From Icerya purchasi (Eukaryota; Arthropoda; Insecta; Hemiptera; Monophlebidae): 64,000 bases of DNA. The notes beneath the pieces were generated by a model. The model was not told the DNA's origin and made no database searches. It was given only the letters and a program-made list of their open reading frames with translations. The translations under genes and the position numbers were made by a program. Below, one piece after another: positions 55,933-64,000 of this stretch. How positions within the stretch are numbered: the first letter of the stretch is position 1; the number at the start of each line of letters is the position of its first letter. Where the stretch lies: positions 464,441,576 to 464,505,575 of the forward strand of contig CM077116.1 of assembly GCA_039619475.1 (NCBI GenBank). Direction: 5' to 3'.

Positions 55933-57900
55933 ATGCCACTTCACTTAAAGGTATCCCTGAATAAAATTACTGATCAAATTAAAAAACATCTACAGAATAT
56001 ATTTGACCAAGAAAAAGTCTGCATTGGACTATCAAACCTTGTTTGGAACGCCATATATAAAGAATTAAATTACGAAATTTCACCAAAATCACTGTATACT
56101 ATGGTAAATGTAATAGAAATGGTATGTTAACAAAATTAGGTATCAGTATTTTTGAAGATATACAACAGATAGTGGTAACTGTAGACGACAAGAAACATGA
56201 AAAATATAATGAATCTTCTGCAACTGATGATTTAGAAAATGAGGAAAAATATATGGATACATTAAAATTGATATTGCAAATAACTACGACAAAAATAAAT
56301 TTAACAATGAGTTTGAACAATAAATACAGTGATTCCAAATAACTGCTGGATAGTGGAGCAGCGTACAATACCGTGATATTATTTACAATGAGAAGAGAAC
56401 AGGTATCACTAAGGTAAAACGTTACAATATTTTAAAGTCTCATTTACGGACTAATTTATTCCATAAATATTTTTGGCAAGAAACAAGACTTCCTTGTTTC
56501 CTAGTGTATAAAAGAGAAAAAATATACGAGGATCGGTTAAATTATTGTGTTTTAATTGCTGTTTGCACTTTATGTAAAAGCAAATTAAAAGGTATTCTTC
56601 CAAAAAAACCAGTATTGAATTCTGTAGCTATATTTAGTTATACATATCAAGGACATTTTAAAAATTTTAAACCCACGAAGAAAAGAAAATTTACAGATTT
56701 AAAAAAAAAATGGATAAAGTTATTAATGAAAAAACATCTTATAATAGTTCTAATGCAAGCCGATAGACCATTGAGATTAGATAATTTTTTAAAGTTACAT
56801 ATTTTATCAATAAATGGTTCTATGAAATTATTTAATGTTAAATTAAGTGCGGGTATTGTAAAAGTAATATCTTGCGATCAGAAACTTAAAAAATAACACT
56901 GCCACTTATTCCAAGAAAGAAGGAACTTTTATGCACATATTCAAAATCAAATGTTGAACATTCTTCAAAAAATGTAAATCAGGAAGTTTATTGTTTTCAA
57001 ATGCCTTTAATAAGCGACGAGAAAAAAACAGAAGAAAATTGGTGAATCATTCAATCAAAAAGTCCTAAAAAAGGAAAATCCAAATATTTAACTGAAAAAA
57101 GAGAAATCTTGAACCGAAATATATTTTCATGAACTGATCCAAGACAATAGGATTAATAAAAAATCGATCAAAGTCACCTTTTAAATCTATACGGTTACTA
57201 GAAGGGAATTTTGTGTTATCAAACACATGCACATTTAAAAATCATTTATTCAAATTGTAGCTGTATGTTATTGCGATAGCGCACAATACGAAAGATCCAT
57301 AGTTAGAAAAAAAGAAAATGACGCTTTATATGACCTTGTGTACACACTTTTATGCGATAGTGTCACAAGTCAAACTTATAGAAAACGGGCAAAAATTTTA
57401 CTTAAATATCGTAACGGAGAATTAATGCCACATATAATATTTCATTGTTTTCAGTGGAACAGCCTAGCCTGTTGATATACTCTGTAAAAAAATATTTCAT
57501 TATCCATCAGTTAATTTTCAAATTAACTGCGAAAAATGTAAAATTGTTATAGATGTGTGTATTAACATAAGTATCGGTGAAACTAAAGAACTATTAGAAT
57601 ATTTAAATGAAGAAATGAATTCTTTCAAGTTATGTAATATATGTTCTCATTCAGATGCAGAAAATATCACAGCGATACAGAGTATAATGTACATTTAATA
57701 TTTAATATAATTAACTTATCCAATTTGGCTAATTTTCAAATAGAATTATGTAAAACGCCATTACCTGTAAATTTAGATATTTATTATTTAAGAAGAGTGG
57801 TTGTACAACACCTAATAACCAAAGGTCAACGATTTCATATACTACTATAGGGCATTACCATGCCCACAGTTATCGGGAGCTACTAAATGCATGGCAGATG
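55933..57900 (+). pseudogene. Decayed coding region inside the foldback element, family unknown
   Basis: Protein-like text runs over several plus-strand frames: 55933-56130 (LHLKVSLNKITDQIKKHLQN), 56124-56342, 56504-56896 (Lys-rich, CTLCKSKLKG, then FLKLHILSINGSMKLFNVKL), about 57290-57460 (NDALYDLVYTLLCDSVTSQT, RNGELMPHIIFHC) and 57641-57895 (LRRVVVQHLITKGQRF, then LPCPQLSGATKCMADV). It probably encoded the element's transposase. I do not recognise a known superfamily signature, and catalytic residues cannot be assigned. Confidence 0.45.
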
Positions 57901-58680
57901 TGTCATGACACAAAAGAAACAATGATAAATGTAAATAATACAGAGCGCGTTAATATTCAAATTGTAGTATATTCAAAATAGTGCACACAACACTTTCAAA
58001 AATAATTTTATGCGATTAGTAAATTTTTATATCGCCCATACAAATTTTTGTTATACTTCGGATTTTCTACTTTTTTCGTTTTCTTTTTTATTACAATGAT
58101 GAGCAATTTCACCCGTGCTGATTATTTTGATTTATTTTATACGTTCTCTTTATATGTTTTCATTTTATATAAACAATATTACTTTTAATAACTATTTCTT
58201 GATATAATATTGTTGAATTATATGTTTTATTAAGCTTTTTAAATAATCAGTGTTACAATTACATTTGGTTGTGTACTATTTTTATTCCTTTAATTTAACT
58301 TTTTGTAATATTTCTTTAATTGAAACATTTTATACTTCTTATATCTGTATAAAAATAAATAACTGTTGCAGTGACCAAATGTAAATGTTTTACACACACT
58401 AATACTTATTTTTCTGCCTCCTGTATCATATTTTTTCTTTGTCTGATTTTATAAAAAGGTTTATTATATATTTTAATATATCTGTTATTTTTTGAAAAAT
58501 AAACAAATTTAGACAAATTTTTTTAATGGAAGAACTTGTGATTCTCAGTATTTATTTTTTTTAATGGTCAATGTAATTGAATGAAGGATGCTAAAATTAT
58601 GATAAATTGAAAGAAAATATTATTTTGAATAAACATACAATTAAATTATATCGGAAAATATAAATAAAAAATTAATCATC

Positions 58681-58716
58681 GACATGTTTCGAGAACACAG
58701 CCCCATATTCATGGTG
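58681..58716 (-). ncRNA. Hammerhead-ribozyme-like motif, degenerate
   Basis: The minus strand reads CCATGAATATGGGGCTGTGT then TCTCGAAACATGTC. The right half (stem II partner, CGAAAC, two-base stem III, GTC) is as in Penelope/retrozyme hammerheads, but the CTGATGA box is CCATGAA, so cleavage is not expected. It lies inside the foldback element next to its right TIR. Confidence 0.35.
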
Positions 58717-58939
58717 TATTACAAAACTATAAATTAATAAACTACAACTTATAAATTTTAAACATTAATTTTAGACATTAAAAAGTAGACTATTAATTTC
58801 CTAATAAATAAAAATGTAAAATAATCAACAGCTTTTTAAGTGATTTTTATTTCGATTTTTGTATTAAACGATTATTTTGCAATGAACTAATACCCCAGCA
58901 ACTTCATCAGCAACTTTTTATTAATTTTGTTAGATAAAA

Positions 58940-59230
58940 TTTTAACAACTCCCCAACTATTTTTCTTCCATATTGTGGGGGATAGGGATGTGCATAAACG
59001 ATGAAAGCTTGTGCACATTTCTGCACAAACGAAGCACAAACGGATGCACTATATTTTGCAAAAAAATATTAATGTGGGGGGCAACGTTTTAACAGCCCCC
59101 CCCCCCCCCAATATCGCGGGATAGGGATGTGCACAAACGATGAAAGTTTGTGCACATTTCTGCACAAACGATGAAAGTTTGTGCACATTTCTGCACAAAC
59201 GATGCACAAACGATTCCACTATATATGAAA
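58940..59230. repeat. Tandem units in the right TIR (inverted relative to left)
   Basis: Inverted copies of the left units, but fewer: one inner unit (about 58985-59050), one outer unit (about 59125-59225), and a local duplication of about 34 bp around TGCACAAACGATGAAAGTTT at 59137-59195. This explains why the right TIR is about half as long as the left. Confidence 0.8.
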
Positions 59231-59277
59231 AAAAAATATTAAAGTCGGGGGGCTGTCGAAATGGACCCTATTTATTG

Positions 59278-59776
59278 CCCTCAATTAAATAAAATAAAAA
59301 GAACGGGAATAAAAAATAAAATCAGAATAAAGGAAAATATTAATAAATTTAATATCGGCTTACAAAAAAATTTCTTACTGTACCACGAATGTTATTTCTC
59401 CTACCTGTAGAACTGTGCAATTAGAGAACACAAACGAGATTAAAGCGTTAGAAATAAAAAATCTCGATAAAAAAGAAATTTATGAAACTGGAATTATAGC
59501 CAAATGACAGGAATAATACGATAACGATTAAAAGTAGGTCGTCGAACGAACGTACAAACTAGTTCCCAGGATAGAAGAATGATTATTAAATAAAAACATG
59601 GTACCGGATTCTTTTCTAACACAATTCATAACTGGCCATGGAGATTTTCAGACGTACCTTGAAAGATTCGAAATAACAAGAAAATATGTGAGATTAAAAC
59701 AGATTCGCCTGATTTTAGAATGTTCAGCATTTAAACACATACGAAGAAAATTTAAGATAGATAATGAATTAGCGAT
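59278..59776 (+). pseudogene. R1-C, part 3 (C-terminus)
   Basis: R1-type terminal text FLTQFITGHGDFQTYLERFE at 59611-59670, then LILECSAFKHIRRKF near 59710-59755, matching R1-A LTGHGRFQSYLHRF and the Cys-containing end. Together with 51334-52275 and 54137-54664 it makes one old R1 copy now spread over 8.4 kb. Confidence 0.75.
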
Positions 59777-59855
59777 TCAACTTGTATTACGTATTTCTAG
59801 CAATAGAATTTGTATATATTTATCACATAAAAACTTAGTGGAACAAGATTTGTAA
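59777..59855 (+). pseudogene. Fragment of I-like ORF1 joined to R1-C
   Basis: The same reading frame passes from R1 text into VLRISSNRICIYLSHKNLVE, which matches SRISNNRICMYLSNRN of the I-like ORF1 at 5318. Only about 24 residues; either a small insertion or a template switch. Confidence 0.45.
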
Positions 59856-59859
59856 AAGA

Positions 59860-60640
59860 GGAAATTGGTTAAAATGGGAAATTAAGAAGAGTCCATAAGA
59901 CCGAATTGACAGAGTCTTCTTTTGATTTACAATATAATAAAAAATAATTTAAAAAATGGATCATTTCGATGGTTGATAGTGTCGTCGGAAGAAGAACGGC
60001 TACCAGAAAATAAGAAGCAAATACTAAATAGGTTTATTAAGATTGAGAAACTGAAGTGGCCAAATCGAAAACCTAGTTTAGGTCTACGAATCACTGGCTC
60101 AATTTCAATGCGATAGGCAACATACATATTAATAGAATCCCCGAATGTGTAACAGTAACAACGGTAATTGACGTAAAGGAATTTATGGGGAATCGTTTTT
60201 ACAACCACCGAATATTCAATGGCACCTTAGAAGAGCAGTTTGATAGGGAGTTCCGTGGTGGGCGAATCAGTTGCAATATGAGCCGAAACGAAATAGTAAT
60301 ATTGGCCAATAGAGGATGATCAGCTGTAAGGCTAGAGGAGAAGTTAAGCTAAATCAAGTTTGGGTTACCAAGTCAACAAGGCGATTATTAAGAATCTATC
60401 TATTTTTTAAAAAATTCCAGACCCATTTTAGTTTCCGAGTTTTTTAAAAGACTCGATAGGAAAAAAATTGATGCGTACTTAATTTCTAGATCGACATAGA
60501 TTTGGAATTTCAAAGAAAGCCGCAGATCTAAAATTATTAACGATTTCAGTAATAAATTTAAATACGTACCAAAAGATGAGATTATATTTCTAAAATAACT
60601 ATGGAAAAACAAGAAAAAAGCATTAATAAAAATGCTTTTT
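59860..60640 (+). other. Possible ORF1-type remnant and spacer
   Basis: An open stretch at 59922-60116 contains ENKKQILNRFIKIEKLKWPN and PSLGLRITGS, which loosely recalls R1-A ORF1 (TIINRLNNFADKDTF, PYIKITG). The frame can be followed weakly to about 60310. No CCHC knuckle follows. Low confidence. Confidence 0.25.
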
Positions 60641-62500
60641 AAAAACTGGTTTAGTGTTTGTTTTTATTAAAAGAAACGTCCCGCAACGTTTTTTTGTTTT
60701 CTGTTTTTTTTTTCTTTTCTTTTCTTTTTCGGCAACGATTATCAGTACATTTTTATTACCGAACGATTAAGGGAATTACATTTTTCTTCTGGCAGTCGAT
60801 AATTATTATTACGGGTCCCGAAAATGTATTTATCGCATAAATTAAAGTTTATCATAAATGTGATCGCTGGCGAACAAAATTTCGAAGAAGACGATATTTA
60901 CGCCGAAGCTTTTTGTTTGTAATTAAATTGGATATTATAGCTCAATTTTGTTTACATTCATGAAAGGAGCGCTCCATGACGAATTAAAGAGACTAATTGA
61001 TAGTCGAGGGTCTACAAATTGTGATGTTCTAATATTACAGTAGCTGAGTAGTAAGAGCCGAGTATGTGTTACCAACGGATAATTGAATAAGACGCGCTAT
61101 GTGTCCATTGCACGCGGCGCATAGTTTAAAGTAAATAACTAAAACAATAAATACAAAATTAACTTCTAAAAGATCGGAAAACGCGGTGCTGATATACAGA
61201 TATGCCCTAAAGGGCATCGGGAATCTAGAATACAGAGTTACTTTTGGTATGCTTAGCGCGGGATATTTATTAAATCAACGAAAAACAAATTGTAACGTTT
61301 CATTTGGCAACCCCGATGCGGATCAGTTTTAGATCATTTATAACTTTTTTTTAAATTTTAGAACAATAATAATTTTCTATGAGTACTGCAATTCATATTT
61401 ATAATGTTGTTTTAGAGTTTACGACAAGGTTTCTTTATGAAGTATTAGTCTAATATTATTAACATGTTTCCTTCATAAAGTTCTAATCATTTATTTGTAA
61501 ATTATTGCTTATTAGAATAAACTTAATTCACATTTTCATCCATAAAATATTAACAAAGAATCTCGTGGAATCATTCCGTTCTTCTTATCATTTACTGCTA
61601 TAATGATTTTATATTATGTATTATTTTATGATTAGAGAAATATATTTTTTTTTTAACTTTTTTTAAAATTCTTCATAAATCCTAAAAGTTCATTTGAGAA
61701 ATTGAAATATAGTTTTGTTACTTGCAGGTAATGTGTTTTCCATCGATATACAAACGTTCGGGAAAATAAATACTTTTTTGAAAGTTTCAAGCGGCCTTAG
61801 GAAATTCAAATTTAGGGCTAAAATATGAGCTATATTTTTCGTCCAAACTATCCCTTTTACAACAATTACACTTTCCTTTGCCGCTGTTTTTAACAGAAAG
61901 GGGGTGGTTGAGGGGTTTAAATTAAAAATAGTTATTGGAAATGTTTACTTCTTTTGGTGCAAAATTTGTAATGTTTATTGTATATTTTAAATTTCCGAAT
62001 TACCATCGGTTGGCGAGTTATACATTTTGAAGTGAATTTTAAATTCGTTATATTATATATAGTCTTAACTTTTTATGCAATTGTTAACGCTCGGGAGATA
62101 GACGCATGTTCTGAAAGAGCGTTTTAATCACGAAATTTATAGAGGAACCAGTTTGCATTTAAATATGTAATTGTCTTAATTTTTCCTCATAAAAAGACAT
62201 CAAAAATTGTCTGGCTTGCGATGGTAAATTATAGTAATCTGGTTATTTAAATTACTACTCCGTTTCTAGCCGTAAAAAATAAAAAGATGTTTTAAAATTG
62301 TAATTTTACCAACGGCTTTGTAGAATTTTACCGAAATATTTGTGTACTTCGAAAATATTCATCCGTATTTTGAAAGTAAAAATATTTAACCTTTATTTTG
62401 AAAGCAAAAATAAAACCGTCAACATTGATAATTGCTTAATGTTAATAATAGCGTAGAACTTGAACATCAAAATATATGAGAGTTTAATTAAATAAAGAAA
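60641..62500. other. AT-rich spacer
   Basis: T-run low complexity at 60690-60735; otherwise A/T-rich text with no gene, RNA or clear repeat recognised on either strand. Confidence 0.45.
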
Positions 62501-62509
62501 AATTTTGAC

Positions 62510-64000
62510 TGTCGTTGTGTCAAGTGGTGTAGAATGCATGCAAGTAGTGAATAAATATGACAGCTGGCGGGTTTGACATCACAACCCCAAAACCGTGTCC
62601 GTAGGCCGAAAACTAACCCAAGTATTTTATTTAGGAGGCAAAAAGTAACCCCATTTCTTGTTCCGGAATTCAACCAAGTTTCCTCCGGTTTTTCAAATTT
62701 CCTCCAATTTCCCTCCGTTTCCCCATCCGTTTACCTGTAGCCGCGCTAATTGAAACACCGTGTCCCCTGGAAAAGGGTCCCCAACCCAAATTCTTGTTCC
62801 GAAGCTATAAAGTAACCTATTTTTTAAGTTTACACGTTTATATTTAAATTATAATCCCAATTTCCCCACTAAGTTTCCCCCGCGGTTCCAATAATCCGAA
62901 CACCCTGTCCCCCAGAAAAGCCCCTCCAACTTATATTTTAATATTTAATTGCATGTATTTAAATTATAACCTCAATTTCCCGTCCAGGTACATATATTTC
63001 ACCTAAGCATAACTCCTCAGCGGTACAACCCGTCAATCCGAACACTAGTCCCCAGGAAGGACCCCCCTGGCTTGATAGTTAACTAAAGCCGGGCAATAAA
63101 AAAAAAAAAAAAAAAAAAGACCCCCCAACCTTTGCCCTAATGGCTCAGATATTCCGGTTATCCGAACCATTTAAAAATTAACCGATATGTTATATTTGAA
63201 GTATGAAACTAACCTCCTTCCACCCTCTTTTCCGATCAATTATAATATATAATTTACTTATTTATCTGCGTCCGTAATGCTTTTTTTAATTACTATTTTT
63301 CACATGATAACCTATCCAGTATTTCAAATTAACCAATTATTTAAATCTACAGCATGAAACTAGCCTTAGTCTTCTTTGCCCTTTCAACACCCTTTACTGA
63401 TCGACCATAATATACTTTATTTACTTTTTCCTTCTCCACCCGATCATCACAGCCGCTGTGGAAGCCTACCATCCAATCCCGCACACGCGCAGCCGCCGAC
63501 GCCGTTTTCATATCTAATATATTGCATTCTATTTGCTTTTACTATAATCACCGAAGCCCCGAACCAAGGCCCCCCCCCACGATTCTTTTTGAGCGGTAAT
63601 TTTTTTTTTGCACCCACCGCAATTCCTACACATGCTTGCATACACCGTTGCGATAACCGGTACCAACGCGTATCGACCGTTCGCGCGCACGTTTCAGCAG
63701 CTAGTTTCCCTATCGTTCATAATAATTTTTTTCACCCCTAAGTATTATAAAATTAATCTAAGTATATATTTATTTTTTCACACTTACGATTATTTTACCA
63801 TGCATAAATATTCCTTTTTTTTATGTTTTCCACACGGTTCTAAAAATCAACCTGCAGAACCTCCCGACCGCTGCGAAAGCGCATCATCTATTCCGGCGCA
63901 AGTTCTGCATCATTCGTTATTATATTATGAGTTTTCAAAAATTAATTCGAGTATATCTTTCATTTTTCACATTCCCGAAAATTCATTCTGCCCTCCAAGC
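62510..64000. repeat. C-rich degenerate tandem/dispersed repeat
   Basis: Starts with TGACAGCTGGCGGGTTTGACAT (about 62559), related to 32404. It continues with loosely repeated units rich in CCCC, ATTATAA-CC-CAATTTCCC and AATCCGAACAC-(C)TGTCCCC (near 62765, 62895, 63035), then TA-rich units near 63245, 63305, 63410, 63745 and 63925. A poly-A tract lies at 63099-63118. The open stretch at 63376-63741 is low-complexity Pro/His/Phe text within the repeat and not taken as a gene. The repeat runs off the window. Confidence 0.5.

Larger units (their letters stand above)
54674..59268. mobile_element. Foldback-type DNA transposon with long repetitive TIRs and 9-bp TSD
   Basis: The left end GGGTCCATTTCAACAGCCCC and right end, read inward GGGTCCATTTCGACAGCCCC, begin long inverted repeats: left 54674 to about 55530, right about 58808 to 59268. 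They are nearly identical over the inner 130 bp (for example AAAATCGAAATAAAAATCAC) and the outer 60 bp. TATTTATTG flanks exactly at 54665-54673 and 59269-59277. A 9-bp duplication fits Mutator-like and some foldback elements. The 3.3-kb interior carries a decayed unrecognised coding region. Confidence 0.87.

Noticed and set aside
63376..63741. 121-codon ORF near the right edge
   Set aside because: Low-complexity Pro/His/Phe translation within a degenerate C-rich repeat, no motif and no splice context.
1..64000. A bacterial-style defence or biosynthetic system
   Set aside because: No operon structure or related domains; all coding text is retrotransposon, DNA transposon or the spliced PEBP gene.

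Overview
This is a stretch of an AT-rich animal nuclear genome, most likely an arthropod and probably an insect. The evidence is spliced exons with GT..AG introns, many non-LTR retrotransposons of the R1, I and Jockey types with poly(A) tails, hAT, pogo-like and Helitron DNA transposons, and microsatellites. No prokaryotic operon, rRNA gene, CRISPR array or ribosome-binding-site organisation is visible. Most of the window is dead or dying transposable-element (TE) sequence.

The one host gene I can support is hidden among the TEs. A phosphatidylethanolamine-binding protein (PEBP/RKIP family) gene lies on the minus strand and can be read by eye as six exons: 33198-33193 (tentative), 31388-31278, 25427-25301, 21688-21533, 4528-4447 and 3919-3781. 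All junctions are GT..AG, every phase matches, and the spliced frame is about 206 codons (187 from an internal Met). The introns are packed with TEs, and intron 4 alone is about 17 kb. The protein is a divergent PEBP: the two ligand-site His regions are kept, while the usual GSGPP loop and the C-terminal tail are changed.

Layout. 1-1.7 kb: degenerate RNase H-type non-LTR remnant. 1.7-3.8 kb: AT-rich spacer. 3.8-4.5 kb: last two PEBP exons. 4.6-5.0 kb: MITE. 5.2-6.6 kb: 5' end of an I-like element, cut by an antisense R1-clade element (6.6-10.9 kb) that sits head to head with a second R1-clade element (11.0-14.5 kb). 14.5-21.5 kb: spacer, an RT remnant, a 5'-truncated Jockey (17.4-19.6 kb) and an antisense RNase H fragment (19.9-20.7 kb). 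21.5-25.4 kb: two PEBP exons around an internally deleted I-like copy. 25.8-30.6 kb: two Jockey 3' ends and a Helitron helicase fragment carrying a pogo-like MITE. 31.3-33.2 kb: PEBP 5' exons. 33.46-37.07 kb: a complete-ended but dead hAT with an 8-bp target duplication. 37.7-44.3 kb: mariner-like scrap, pyrimidine-rich RNase H remnant, and two internally deleted I-like copies. 44.5 kb: a small phospholipase A2-like relic of viral or Polinton type. 47.5-48.5 kb: MITE and a tRNA-derived SINE. 49.4-51.3 kb: antisense pyrimidine-rich remnant.

51.3-59.8 kb is a layered nest. An old R1-clade copy was split first by an I-like element (52.3-54.1 kb, the longest intact ORF here) and also by a 4.6-kb foldback-type element (54,674-59,268) with long tandemly repeated terminal inverted repeats and a perfect 9-bp target duplication. 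60-64 kb is AT-rich spacer ending in a C-rich degenerate repeat that has a relative at 32.3-32.8 kb.

The host-gene call rests on splice and motif reading without tools; family names for TEs are by motif recognition, not database search.
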